From positions 1 through 64,000 of the forward strand of contig JANQPN010000031.1 of the NCBI GenBank assembly GCA_028289455.1: a DNA stretch of 64,000 nt, in the 5' to 3' direction. Under the pieces are notes generated by a model. The model was given only the letters and a program-made list of their open reading frames with translations. It was not told where the DNA came from and did no database searches. The DNA comes from Wenzhouxiangellaceae bacterium. GTDB lineage: Bacteria > Pseudomonadota > Gammaproteobacteria > Xanthomonadales > Wenzhouxiangellaceae. The first letter of the stretch is position 1. Each line of letters opens with the position of its first letter. The translations under genes were made by a program, and so were the position numbers. Positions 1 through 9,290 of the stretch are shown here, piece after piece.

Positions 1-1
1 A

Positions 2-1576
2 TCCCGCTCAATGCTGTCTACCGACCAGCGGCCCAGCCGGTTGGAGCAGGCGCGATTTAAACTGGCGGATATTTTGAACCGCAGCCGGGAAGGCCAGACC
101 GGTCTGGTGGCCTATGCCGGAGAGGCCTTTGTGATCAGCCCATTGACCGAGGACAGTCGAACCATATTGGCCTTATTGCCGGCGCTGGCTCCGGATATCA
201 TGCCGGTACAGGGTGGGCGTGCCGATCTGGCGCTGCAGCAGGCTGCCGACCTGCTGCGCCAGGCGGGTGAAAACGGTGGCGACATTTTATTGCTGACCGA
301 TGGCATCAATGCCGAGCGGACTATTCCTGTGGCAGAGAATCTGGCGGCAAGCGGTATACGACTTTCTGTTCTTGGTATTGGCACTGAACAGGGCGCGCCT
401 ATTCCATTACCGGAGGGCGGTTTTGTACAGGACCGGCAGGGCAATATCGTTATTCCCCGGATGGATCCGCAGGCTTTGCGATCACTGGCGGCTGCCGGTG
501 GCGGACGATACAGCCGTTTGACTGTGGATGCGCAGGATCTTGATTATCTGTTTCCCGAACTGGATCCCGATGCAGTTGAGCAGGCGCAGTCACAGCGAGA
601 ATCAGATGATCAACTCAATCATGAGCTATGGCACGAGCAGGGTCCGTGGCTGGTATTGCTGCTGTTGCCGCTGGCGGCACTGGCATTTCGCCGGGGTTGG
701 TTGTTTTGCTGGTGTTTGCTGCCGATGCTGACAGCTTATCCAGACCCGGTTCAGGCAGCCTGGAAAGACTGGTGGAAAAACCCTGCACAACAAACCCGGG
801 ACGCGCTGGATCAGGGCGAACATGAGCAGGCGGCAATGCTCGCAGAACAACTGCAGAACCAGCCATTGCTGGCCGGAGAATCCCATTATCGTAATGGCGA
901 TTATGAAGCTGCTATTGAAGCATTCGAACAGGCCTTTGCATCAAACCGCAGTGCTGACAGCGCCTACAATCTTGGCAACGCTCTGGCACAGCTGGGCAGC
1001 ATTGATGAAGCCATCGGAGCATATGAACAGGCCCTGGAGCTGGCGCCGGATATGCAGGATGCCAAAGACAACCTGGAATTGCTGAAGCAATTGCGCGAAC
1101 AGCAGGAACAACAGCCACAGGGGCAGGGGGAGCAGGATCAGCAGCAGGGAGATCAGCAGCAACAGGGCCAGAACCAGGAGCAGCAGGATCAGAACCAGGA
1201 GGGACAGCAGGAGCAACAGCAGTCTGGTGATCAACAACAGGAAGGCCAGCAGCAGCAGTCCGAGGAACAGTCGGGTGAGCAACAGCAGGAACAACAGCAA
1301 GCCGGACAGCAACAATCAACAGACGAGCAGCAACAGGAACAGGAAACTGAAGAAAGCGGTGCAGAAAATGATCAGAATGAGCAACAGGAAGGCGAACAGT
1401 CAGCTGCGCAGGAACAACAGGGAGAGCTCAGTGAAGAGCAGGCTGAACAGCAAAGGGCGGTAGAACAATGGCTGCGCAAAATTCCTGATGATCCAGGCGG
1501 ATTACTCAGGAACAAGTTCCGCTATCAATATCAGCAGCGGCAGCGGACGGCTGATTCGGATGAGGAAGATTGGTAA
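2..1576 (+). CDS. BatB/BatC-type fusion: von Willebrand A domain plus TPR (5' partial)
   Basis: The gene enters from the left edge. Reading from base 2 gives SRSMLSTD, which is the end of a VWA metal-site DxSxS motif whose Asp lies outside the window, so the first in-frame ATG (11) is not the true start. The VWA domain covers roughly residues 1-190 (LLLTDGIN is the later Asp loop). Two hydrophobic segments follow at about 215-245. A TPR block sits at about 290-360, and the last ~160 residues are a very Gln/Glu-rich tail. In the Bat (Bacteroides aerotolerance) locus BatB is the VWA protein and BatC the TPR protein; here they look fused. The stop overlaps the batD start (TAATG), so they are co-translated. 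Role is inferred as envelope stress or oxygen tolerance; molecular function is unsettled. Confidence 0.85.
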   Translation, partial: SRSMLSTDQRPSRLEQARFKLADILNRSREGQTGLVAYAGEAFVISPLTEDSRTILALLPALAPDIMPVQGGRADLALQQAADLLRQAGENGGDILLLTDGINAERTIPVAENLAASGIRLSVLGIGTEQGAPIPLPEGGFVQDRQGNIVIPRMDPQALRSLAAAGGGRYSRLTVDAQDLDYLFPELDPDAVEQAQSQRESDDQLNHELWHEQGPWLVLLLLPLAALAFRRGWLFCWCLLPMLTAYPDPVQAAWKDWWKNPAQQTRDALDQGEHEQAAMLAEQLQNQPLLAGESHYRNGDYEAAIEAFEQAFASNRSADSAYNLGNALAQLGSIDEAIGAYEQALELAPDMQDAKDNLELLKQLREQQEQQPQGQGEQDQQQGDQQQQGQNQEQQDQNQEGQQEQQQSGDQQQEGQQQQSEEQSGEQQQEQQQAGQQQSTDEQQQEQETEESGAENDQNEQQEGEQSAAQEQQGELSEEQAEQQRAVEQWLRKIPDDPGGLLRNKFRYQYQQRQRTADSDEEDW

Positions 1577-3297
1577 TGGCTAAATTAGTCAATTTAAGTT
1601 TATGGCTGGCACTGCTGAGTTTTCCATTGCTGCTGTCGGCTCAGCAGGGCTCATTGACGGCAAGCCTGGACAGAACACAGATTGTAGTGGGCGAGACAGT
1701 GAACCTGATCATAGAGATGCAGGGCACCACCAACAGCCTTAGTCCGGATTTGAGCGTCTTGCAAAATCAGTTTGAAGTGCTCAACAGCAGTACCCAGACT
1801 CAGTTGAATATCAGCAACGGGCAGCAGCAGTCGGTCAGTCAGGTTCGAATTGTGCTGGAAGCCAGGCAAACAGGCGATTTAATTATTCCGCCCATTACAG
1901 TTGGTAATCAGCAAACCCAGCAGCTGCGCTTAAGTGTTTTGCCGGCACCTGAACCATCAGGCGATGTTGATGCAGCTCCCGATATATTCGTGGAAGTGGA
2001 AGTGAATCCTGAAACACCATATGTGCAGGCTCAGATCACGATGATCGTGAGGCTGATGATTGGTGTTCCTCTGAATGAAGCTTCGCTGAGTGAACCGGCA
2101 CCGGAAAATGCCGAAATACAAAGACTGGGAGAAGACTTACGCTATGAAGCCGACCGCAATGGCCGCCGTTATCAGGTCATTGAGAGGCGTTATGCGATTT
2201 TTCCTCAGCAAAGCGGTCAGTTGAATATTGCTCCGGTTCAGCTGTCAGGCAGAGTAGGTGCCAGCCGTGGCAGCCTGTTTGGTTCGCGTTCACGCGGGCG
2301 CAGAATCACTCGTACCAGTGAAGCAGTGCAATTGACTGTGCTGCCGGTGCCAACGGCATATACCGGAGATCATTGGATTCCGGCCAGTGCCCTGCAATTA
2401 ACCGAGCAACCGTTGCAGCAGTCTGCAGAGTACCGGGTCGGAGAGCCGCTTACTCGAACCCTGGAGCTGACCGCGCTGGGCCTATCTGACATTATGCTGC
2501 CGGACCTGGAAAGTGAAACACCGCTGGGCGCCCGTGTATATGCTGATAAGCCAGTGGGCGTATCCGGGCAGCAGGATACCTGGATAGTCGGTCAACGCAC
2601 GATCAAACAGGCCATCGTGCCGACTGTAAGCGGACCATTGGAGTTGCCTGAAGTCCGTTTGGACTGGTGGGATACCGCCAACAGCCAGCAGCGCACCGCC
2701 GTGGTTCCTGCAGTCACGATTTCTGTGTTGCCTGCTGTGGATGGCAATAATCAGCCGATTGAACCAGCAGCAACAGATCTTTCTCCGGCTCCCGGGAATG
2801 TCCCGGTTATCCAGACAACCAGAGCAGTTGACAGCGGTATGTGGCCCTATCTGAGCGCTGCTTTTGCTGCATTATGGCTGTTAACACTGGCGGCCTGGTG
2901 GCGGGGACGCCAGGGCAGGCGGCAGCAGCATCGGCGGCAACAGGCGCTTCAAGAACAACGGTCAGAATCAATCAGTGCTGCGCGCAAAGCCTGCCGACTT
3001 GCCTGCCGGAACAATGACGCTGCGGCGGCCTCAGCAGCAGTGATCGACTGGGCCAGGGCAATTCTTGGGCAACAGGCAGTGAATAATCTGGCCCAGGTTG
3101 CTGCAAGTGTTGAAGACAGTTCACTGCAATCCGCTATCTATGATCTGCAAAGCGCCTGTTACGGTCAGCAGCAAGACCCGTGGTCGGGTGAATCGTTGTG
3201 GGCTTTGCTGCAGCATGGATTAGCCATTGCAACACAATCGGATAAAACTGAGCGCAATCAATCGATACTGCCGCCACTTTATCCGGAGCCGCAGTAG
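1576..3297 (+). CDS. batD: BatD-type oxygen-tolerance membrane protein
   Basis: Large secreted, membrane-anchored protein of about 573 residues. I chose ATG 1576, which overlaps the preceding stop as TAATG and has GAGGA about 8 bases upstream; a TTG at 1570 is also in frame. The N-terminus is a signal peptide (hydrophobic to about residue 22, then SAQQG). The middle consists of beta-rich Ig-like segments typical of BatD (LDRTQIVVGE near the start). A single transmembrane helix lies at about 425-445, followed by a basic Arg/Gln-rich cytoplasmic segment and a helical C-terminal domain. BatD accompanies BatA/BatB in Bat operons and likely acts in the periplasm with the upstream VWA/TPR protein. 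The assignment rests on context plus architecture. Confidence 0.8.
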   Translation: MAKLVNLSLWLALLSFPLLLSAQQGSLTASLDRTQIVVGETVNLIIEMQGTTNSLSPDLSVLQNQFEVLNSSTQTQLNISNGQQQSVSQVRIVLEARQTGDLIIPPITVGNQQTQQLRLSVLPAPEPSGDVDAAPDIFVEVEVNPETPYVQAQITMIVRLMIGVPLNEASLSEPAPENAEIQRLGEDLRYEADRNGRRYQVIERRYAIFPQQSGQLNIAPVQLSGRVGASRGSLFGSRSRGRRITRTSEAVQLTVLPVPTAYTGDHWIPASALQLTEQPLQQSAEYRVGEPLTRTLELTALGLSDIMLPDLESETPLGARVYADKPVGVSGQQDTWIVGQRTIKQAIVPTVSGPLELPEVRLDWWDTANSQQRTAVVPAVTISVLPAVDGNNQPIEPAATDLSPAPGNVPVIQTTRAVDSGMWPYLSAAFAALWLLTLAAWWRGRQGRRQQHRRQQALQEQRSESISAARKACRLACRNNDAAAASAAVIDWARAILGQQAVNNLAQVAASVEDSSLQSAIYDLQSACYGQQQDPWSGESLWALLQHGLAIATQSDKTERNQSILPPLYPEPQ

Positions 3298-3315
3298 ACA
3301 ATTGGAAAATAAAAA

Positions 3316-3738
3316 ATGAAACAGGCAATTGTGCATGTGGCGCTGGTGGTCAGGGATTACGACGAAGCCATCGCCTTTTATACCGAAAAGCTGAAATTTG
3401 AACTGATTGAAGACACCTATCAGCCTGAGCAGGACAAACGCTGGGTGGTGGTATCTCCACCGGGTTCGAGTGGTGTAACTGTTCTACTGGCCAGGGCTTC
3501 CAAACCTGAGCAACAGCCTTTTATCGGTAATCAGACCGGTGGGCGTGTATTTCTGTTCCTGAATACCGATGATTTCTGGCGTGACTATAACCGGATGAAA
3601 TCGGAAGGCATTAAATTTGTCAGGCAGCCACAGGAACAGGATTACGGAACGGTTGCGGTATTTGAGGATTTATACGGAAACCTGTGGGATTTGCTGCAGC
3701 TCAAAGCAGATCATCCGATATCTGTAAGAATGAGTTAG
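3316..3738 (+). CDS. VOC-superfamily (glyoxalase/dioxygenase-like) protein
   Basis: Protein of 140 residues with the beta-alpha-beta-beta-beta VOC fold. It opens with VALVVRDYDEAIAFYTEKL, and has a central VLLARAS strand and a C-terminal AVFEDLYGNLWDLLQ strand carrying the usual late Glu/Asp metal-site region. VOC proteins bind a divalent metal and act as glyoxalases, extradiol dioxygenases, resistance proteins or isomerases; the substrate cannot be read from sequence. It starts 18 bases after batD and is probably on the same transcript. It is one of three small VOC proteins in the window (the others are at 24526 and 60496). Confidence 0.85.
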   Translation: MKQAIVHVALVVRDYDEAIAFYTEKLKFELIEDTYQPEQDKRWVVVSPPGSSGVTVLLARASKPEQQPFIGNQTGGRVFLFLNTDDFWRDYNRMKSEGIKFVRQPQEQDYGTVAVFEDLYGNLWDLLQLKADHPISVRMS

Positions 3739-3913
3739 CTGCATTTGTGTAAAGCCTTTGTGGTGCTGTTACTGGAGTACAGTCAGCAGATGAGTATTCG
3801 CAGGACAGCAAAAAGGAGAAAAAGAGGAGAAAACGGGAGGGCATTCAGGCATTTATTAAGGTATTAATCTTCTGGTTACTGATTCAGTCAGAAAGTCACC
3901 GGGAGACACTGCC

Positions 3914-5107
3914 TTGATTAAAAACTTAATTCTGATTGTGCTGATCATGGCCTCAGGGTTTTCCATGGGTATGGAAAACGAAACCGAGCCAACCCAGGAA
4001 CCCGGACTAGCAGGTGGCGCTGATAATTCCGCCAACAGTTATGCGTTGCTGTTCATGGGTAACAGTCACAGTTCTGCAAACGGCCTTCCCGGATTGGTCA
4101 AAACGCTGATTGAGACAGGTGTGCCGGGTAGTGAAGTGGTCTCAATGCTGGCACCCGGTTCCGGATTTTTGAGTGACCGTCTGGATGATGGTGTAACACA
4201 GCTAAGTCTGATAAGCAGGGATTGGACACATGTTGTTCTTCAAGCACAGAAATATTCCACTTCCGGGCTCTATTTTTACCCGACTGATGCTGCCGAAGAG
4301 TGGATCAGGCGCAGCAAAAGCCAGCATGCATTGCCGATTCTATTCCCTGAGTGGCCACGGCTGGGAAATACTGAGGAAGGTCCAAGGGTACACCAGCTGC
4401 ACCTTGATATTGCTGCCAGGGAAGCTGCATGTGTAGCGCCAGTCGGCTTGACCTGGGAGGAATCCCTGGCGCGGAATGGGAATTTGAGGCTGCATGCTGC
4501 TGATGGTAATCATTCCAACCTCAGAGGCGCGCTGCTGACGGCGTATGTATTTTATCAGTTGATTACCGGCCGGTCTGCTGCAGATCTGCCGCATGTTCAA
4601 AGTATTGGGGTGGCTGCCGGTATTCAGCAGCAGCTTAGAGAGGTTGCTGCATTTGTGGTGGAGGCCAACCGGGCTGATTGTCCGGTTTACGCAGTGTCTG
4701 CAGATACCGAAAGTCTTGAGTTTAAAGTTGCCGATGATGCGGTTATCAGCTCAAAAACAGTCACGGTTACCAATTCCGGCGCATTTGACATGTCGCTGCA
4801 ATCCATTTCAAGCACTGATACAGCATTTAATCTGATTGGCGGTACCTGTCTGGCAGTCCCATTAACCTTGAATGCGTTTGACAGTTGTACTGTGGAGGTG
4901 GAGTTTACACCGCCGGCAGATGGATACTTCACCGGTACCCTGCAAATAGATACCAGCCCGGCATCAGCTTCCATAACAATAATTCTTGGTGGGTTCCGGG
5001 GACCGGTGATTCCTGCGCTCAACAGCTGGGGTATGCTGGTGATGGTTCTTCTATTGGCATGCAGCAGTCTGATTCTGATTGGAACCGATCACACTCAATC
5101 TGACTAA
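3914..5107 (+). CDS. Secreted SGNH-hydrolase-like protein with IPTL-CTERM-like tail
   Basis: Protein of 397 residues from a TTG start, which gives a clean signal peptide (MIKNLILIVLIMASG); GGGAG lies about 10 bases upstream. Residues 45-220 resemble an SGNH/DUF4886-type hydrolase: the first block FMGNSHSS carries the candidate nucleophile Ser51, and the last block DGNHSN supplies D197 and H200. Residues 260-345 look like a beta-sandwich of the HYDIN/choice-of-anchor kind (VTVTNSG, then CTVEVEFTP). The C-terminus has PALNSWGM followed by a hydrophobic helix, resembling the IPTL-CTERM sorting signal, but the expected basic cluster after the helix is replaced by GTDHTQSD. Substrate unknown. About 175 bases with no gene, including a purine-rich stretch, precede it. 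Confidence 0.7.
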   Translation: MIKNLILIVLIMASGFSMGMENETEPTQEPGLAGGADNSANSYALLFMGNSHSSANGLPGLVKTLIETGVPGSEVVSMLAPGSGFLSDRLDDGVTQLSLISRDWTHVVLQAQKYSTSGLYFYPTDAAEEWIRRSKSQHALPILFPEWPRLGNTEEGPRVHQLHLDIAAREAACVAPVGLTWEESLARNGNLRLHAADGNHSNLRGALLTAYVFYQLITGRSAADLPHVQSIGVAAGIQQQLREVAAFVVEANRADCPVYAVSADTESLEFKVADDAVISSKTVTVTNSGAFDMSLQSISSTDTAFNLIGGTCLAVPLTLNAFDSCTVEVEFTPPADGYFTGTLQIDTSPASASITIILGGFRGPVIPALNSWGMLVMVLLLACSSLILIGTDHTQSD

Positions 5108-5317
5108 TGGCTTGCCGTCAGGCATTACCTCAAGCACTTTGCGATAACAGCAGGTATATTTATACTTCTTGTGCCTCATGCACATTTAGAAGGAAAAGTC
5201 CCTGGATAAAACAATAATAGAAGAGGCGGCTGTGCATTCTGTTGCTTCATTGCTTGTATTTGATCAACTGAACACTATGAATATCATTGTTGATCATGAA
5301 ATGTTGTCAATAATACT

Positions 5318-6448
5318 GTGCCGCTGAATCACCGTCCTGCAAACGTCAATCTGCAAATTGCCTGGCCTATCGTTTTATTAGGTGCATTGCTTGGTGCCGT
5401 GCTGGCCTGGGGAATATTGTCAGGTGATCAGCAGGGCAGGGTAAATCTGCTTTATTTGCTGCTGCTGTATCTGGTGTTTCCGCTGTTGGGTGTGGTTGTT
5501 TCGACGTTATCGCTGATAAAAGGGCGTGGCCTGAATCTGGCCAGGGTCATAACTGCGTTGCCTGTGTGGTCAAATCAGAAGCGTATGCTGCTGCGTAAAA
5601 CCCGGCAGCTGCAAGTGGAAAAATACTGGCTTTTTTTTCAAAGTCATCTGGCAGCATTGGCATTTTCGGTGTCGAGTGTGCTGGTGTTTTTTATTATGTT
5701 GCTGGCAACTGATGTTAATTTTGTCTGGCGCAGCACATTACTGAATCCTGCTGATTTGCTGCCTGTGCTTAAACAGGTGGCTTTGCCATGGCTGTTCTGG
5801 CCGGAAGCACAGCCGACCATCGAGTTGCTGGAAGCGACTCAGGACTCGCGGATACAGGCTGCTGGACAGCCTGGTGCAAGTTATGCCGGCTGGTGGCGTT
5901 TTGTGCTGGCTATACAGCTTTTTTATTGTGTCATTTTGCGCTCAGGACTGCTGGGTATAACCGTCTGGCTTTTCAAAGCAAAACTGAACAAAGATATAGA
6001 GCTGACCCTGTCGAAAAATAATATAGCAAGGCCGGTCCGCGATGCAGGGGCTGAACGGTACCGGCCTGTTGCCTCCGGGCTTCCGCAGGGTATTACCATT
6101 AATAACTGGGCGGCGGCAGACCTGGACCTGCTGGCTGATTACGATTCGCTTGAATTATCTGCTGAAAATATTCTCAAAGCCGGCCCGCTGGCGAGTGAAG
6201 CGGAACAGGATGCGGCAGAAAACTGGCGGGACGACCAGGTCATTCTGGTGAAGTCCTGGGAGCCGCCCATGGGTGAATTGGCTGATTTCATGCAAACCGG
6301 TAAAGGCTACATCTGGCCGATAGACTGGCAGGATGCTGCTTTGGTACCACTGCGGGGGCAGCATTTACAGGAATGGCGGCGTTTTGTGAATAACATGCCC
6401 GATTGGCAGGTTTACCTGCCGGTTGGGCTGATGCCTCTGGAAGCATAA
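5318..6448 (+). CDS. DUF2868-family membrane protein
   Basis: Protein of 376 residues with a GTG start; the frame is closed by a TGA at 5297, so there is no room for a longer N-terminus. It has transmembrane helices near residues 14-35, 43-65, 110-130 and 190-215. The ATDVNFVWRSTLL segment is characteristic of DUF2868. The soluble C-terminal part (about 225-376) contains ILVKSWEPPMGEL. The stop overlaps the next gene's ATG (TAATG). This pairing with a DUF3482 GTPase recurs in Pseudomonas and relatives and suggests a membrane partner for the GTPase. Biological role is unknown. The N-terminus looks shorter than I remember for homologues. The 210 bases upstream hold nothing recognisable. Confidence 0.8.
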   Translation: MPLNHRPANVNLQIAWPIVLLGALLGAVLAWGILSGDQQGRVNLLYLLLLYLVFPLLGVVVSTLSLIKGRGLNLARVITALPVWSNQKRMLLRKTRQLQVEKYWLFFQSHLAALAFSVSSVLVFFIMLLATDVNFVWRSTLLNPADLLPVLKQVALPWLFWPEAQPTIELLEATQDSRIQAAGQPGASYAGWWRFVLAIQLFYCVILRSGLLGITVWLFKAKLNKDIELTLSKNNIARPVRDAGAERYRPVASGLPQGITINNWAAADLDLLADYDSLELSAENILKAGPLASEAEQDAAENWRDDQVILVKSWEPPMGELADFMQTGKGYIWPIDWQDAALVPLRGQHLQEWRRFVNNMPDWQVYLPVGLMPLEA

Positions 6449-7803
6449 TGCAGCGCGCTTGTTTCGCAGTTGTCGGTCACCCGAATAAAGGCAAGTCATC
6501 GATTGTCTCAACCCTGGCCAGAAATGATGAAATTGCTATTTCCCCGCATAGCGGAACCACTTCCCGTACTCACAGGGTGGCGGTGGAAACAGTGCGGGCC
6601 GGATATGAGTTAATTGATACCCCGGGGTTCCAAAGGCCCGGTAAGGTATTGAACTGGTTGAAGCGGCATGCCGTCAGTGCTGACCAGAGAGCTGCAGCAG
6701 TTGCGGCATTTATTGAAGATGCTGACTGCCGGCGTCAATTTCCTGATGAAATCCAACTGCTTACTCCGCTGGTACAGGGGGCGGCGATTTTATATGTGGT
6801 TGATGGTTCACGGCCCTATGGCGCCGAATATGAAGCTGAAATGGAGATTCTGCGCTGGACCGGGCAGCCGAGTATGGCCTTGATCAACCCGATTGAAAAT
6901 GAAACGCATATACGAGCCTGGAGCAATGCGTTGGCACAATATTTTAAAACAGTGCGAATTTTCAATCCGATGAAAGCAGATTTTGAAAAGCAGCTGGAAC
7001 TGCTGTCAGCATTTGCGCATTTAAAACCTGAGTGGTCAAAAACATTAAATCTTGTCACCGAGGATTTATTGGCTGCCCGTTTGGCACAAAAGCAGAACTG
7101 TGCGGTTATTCTGTCCCGCCTGTTGGAAGACCTGTGCTTATATGAGACCAGCCAAAAGGTATTGTCCAAATCGCAGGCAGAAACTGTTCAGCCGCTGCTT
7201 GCCAAGGCCTATCAGTTATGGATGAGTGAGCGGGAGCAGCAGTCCATACAGGAATTATGTGCTGTATATACCCATTTCCACGCCAACCTGTCGATCGACG
7301 ATCTGAAGCTTCCACCGGATCTGTTCGACTGTGAGCAGTGGTACATGTGGGGGCTCAATAAACAACAGCTGGCTGTTGCCGGGGCTGTAACCGGTGCAGC
7401 GGCAGGCGCCGCCGCCGATGTCATGGTTGCCGGGCAGAGTTTTATGCTGGGTGCTGTCGGTGGCGGCCTGCTGGGTTTCGGCAGCGCCTGGTTTGGTGCT
7501 GACAAACTGGTCACTACCAAAGTAAAAGGATTGCCGCTTGGCGGTTACCAGGCCAGTTACGGTCCGGTAAGCAACAGAAATTTCCCCTATGTGGTTATCG
7601 GCCGGTTTATATATCTTTATCAGCTGATCAGCCAGCGGAATCATGCGGTTCGCAAGGATGTGGAAATTAACAACATCGAACTGAATCAGCAGATCAGCCA
7701 GCTTGAAAAAGCCACACAGAAAGAGCTTCACAATGCCTGCAGCAGGCTGGTAAGACAAAAGCCGGTCGAAAATCTGACAGATCTGTTGCTGCCGCTTTTT
7801 TAA
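6448..7803 (+). CDS. DUF3482-family GTPase
   Basis: Protein of 451 residues from ATG 6448, overlapping the preceding stop by one base; the longer in-frame extension upstream is rejected. It has an Era/TrmE-like G domain: G1 GHPNKGKSS at residues 10-18, a G2-region Thr in SGTTSRT, and G3 DTPGF near residue 55. In place of a canonical NKxD G4 it reads ALINPIEN, so guanine specificity may be altered. The C-terminal half has a Gly/Ala-rich hydrophobic segment (about 310-355) that could insert in or pack against a membrane. It is translationally coupled to the DUF2868 gene. Function of the pair is unknown; a role at the inner membrane is inferred. Confidence 0.82.
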   Translation: MQRACFAVVGHPNKGKSSIVSTLARNDEIAISPHSGTTSRTHRVAVETVRAGYELIDTPGFQRPGKVLNWLKRHAVSADQRAAAVAAFIEDADCRRQFPDEIQLLTPLVQGAAILYVVDGSRPYGAEYEAEMEILRWTGQPSMALINPIENETHIRAWSNALAQYFKTVRIFNPMKADFEKQLELLSAFAHLKPEWSKTLNLVTEDLLAARLAQKQNCAVILSRLLEDLCLYETSQKVLSKSQAETVQPLLAKAYQLWMSEREQQSIQELCAVYTHFHANLSIDDLKLPPDLFDCEQWYMWGLNKQQLAVAGAVTGAAAGAAADVMVAGQSFMLGAVGGGLLGFGSAWFGADKLVTTKVKGLPLGGYQASYGPVSNRNFPYVVIGRFIYLYQLISQRNHAVRKDVEINNIELNQQISQLEKATQKELHNACSRLVRQKPVENLTDLLLPLF

Positions 7804-8015
7804 TTACCTAACGGCTTCCAGGGAAACCAGGGCTTACCGACAAGTAGTTTCCCCAGCCGGTTAACACGTCTTTGTCGCGCCCCGTTTACAGTTTGTCCTG
7901 TTTGTTCTCATGAATTGATCACCCGTCTGGATGAGCTGGTTGGATTAAATGTAGTATGAAGTTATTCGTATTTTGATCATTTCATCTTTTGAATTAATCA
8001 GGACCGGGGCAGGTG

Positions 8016-9197
8016 ATGACTAATCAGGAAATAAGAAACAGGCTGGATTCCATCGATATTTTAAGAGGACTGGTGATTGTGCTGATGGCAATTGACCATA
8101 CCCGGGATATGTGGTCGTTGACAGCTTTCACGCCTGAGGACATGACCCAGACAACCGCCGGCTATTTTTTTACCCGTTGGATAACCCACTTTTGCGCGCC
8201 GGTGTTCGTTTTTTTGGCCGGCACTTCAATTTGTCTGTATTTCCAGAAAATCCAGGATAAAAAGCAACTGACATCGTTTTTGCTGAAGCGCGGCATCTGG
8301 CTAATAGCAATTGAAATCATTGTGATCAACTGGAGCTGGAGCTGGACACTGTTCTGGAATCAGTGGGGATTTTTCCTGCAGGTTATCTGGGTGCTGGGTG
8401 TTGCCATGATTGCTATGGCCGGGCTGATCTGGCTGTCATACCGCAACATTCTGATTATCTCGCTGTTGATGATTTTCGGCCACAACCTGTTGAATTTTAT
8501 TACACCGGATCAGTTGGGGGCTTTTGACTGGGTATGGAAAACCCTGCATGAAGGCGGCTGGATTTCACTGAATGGCAGTAATTCATTTGGCATATTCATT
8601 GCCTACCCTCTAATACCGTGGATTGGTGTGATGGGGGCGGGGTATGTTTTCGGCCTGGTAATGAGCTGGCCAGAACAGGACAGAACAAAAATGCTTTACC
8701 GGCTTGGGTTTGGAGCAATTGTTGTATTCGTAGTGCTGCGCTTTTTAAATCTGTATGGCGATACTGCTGACTGGGAAGTGCAAAAAAGTTCACTGTTTAC
8801 CCTGATGTCATTTCTTAATACACAGAAATATCCACCTTCGCTGTTGTTCCTGCTGATGACTTTGGGGCCATCATTTCTGTTGCTGATTTTATTCGAGCAA
8901 TGGCAGAGCAGGAAATTGGATTTTCTGAAAATATTCGGGCGGGTGCCGTTTTTCTTTTATGTCCTGCATTTCGCAGTGATACACATTGCTTCAATGATTT
9001 ATTTCAGGCTGGCACATGGAGAGTGGTTTGATTTAGCGGTAAACAGTAATGCGCAAAGCTGGCCGGATTACTATCAGCCATCGCTGATACGTATGTACCT
9101 TGCCTGGTCAGTGATTGTTGTATTGTTTTATTTCCTGTGTAAGTGGTACGACAGATATAAATCCCGGCACACCAACTGGTGGTTGAAATATCTGTAA
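8016..9197 (+). CDS. DUF1624/HGSNAT-like membrane acyltransferase
   Basis: Protein of 393 residues. ATG 8016 follows an in-frame GTG at 8013, with weak AGG upstream. It opens with SIDILRGLVIVLMAIDHTRDMW, the signature of the heparan-alpha-glucosaminide N-acetyltransferase-like (DUF1624) family, whose first-helix Asp-His is retained (AIDHTRD). About ten to eleven transmembrane helices are visible, with DxxRG in helix 1. Family members are predicted to transfer acyl groups across the membrane, but no substrate is assigned here. It abuts the CYTH gene. A second protein with an SIDILRG opening (DUF418) lies at 61333. The 212 bases upstream contain no gene that I can support. Confidence 0.75.
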   Translation: MTNQEIRNRLDSIDILRGLVIVLMAIDHTRDMWSLTAFTPEDMTQTTAGYFFTRWITHFCAPVFVFLAGTSICLYFQKIQDKKQLTSFLLKRGIWLIAIEIIVINWSWSWTLFWNQWGFFLQVIWVLGVAMIAMAGLIWLSYRNILIISLLMIFGHNLLNFITPDQLGAFDWVWKTLHEGGWISLNGSNSFGIFIAYPLIPWIGVMGAGYVFGLVMSWPEQDRTKMLYRLGFGAIVVFVVLRFLNLYGDTADWEVQKSSLFTLMSFLNTQKYPPSLLFLLMTLGPSFLLLILFEQWQSRKLDFLKIFGRVPFFFYVLHFAVIHIASMIYFRLAHGEWFDLAVNSNAQSWPDYYQPSLIRMYLAWSVIVVLFYFLCKWYDRYKSRHTNWWLKYL

Positions 9198-9290
9198 ATG
9201 CAACTTACTGGAAGCGTTTCGCCAGGAACCCGGCAGACAGTTCATCCATGTATGATGTCCGGGCAAGGAAATCCAACGGAATCAGCTGTC

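Noticed and set aside
912..1319. Long minus-strand frames with Leu-rich translations opposite the batB/C tail
   Set aside because: They are the complement of CAG/GAA-rich Gln/Glu codons; low-complexity artefacts of a real plus-strand gene.
5201..5332. Upstream peptide considered as a frameshifted N-terminus of the DUF2868 protein
   Set aside because: The translation (starting LDKTIIEEAAVHS) shows no resemblance to the family and ends in a stop just after the GTG start.
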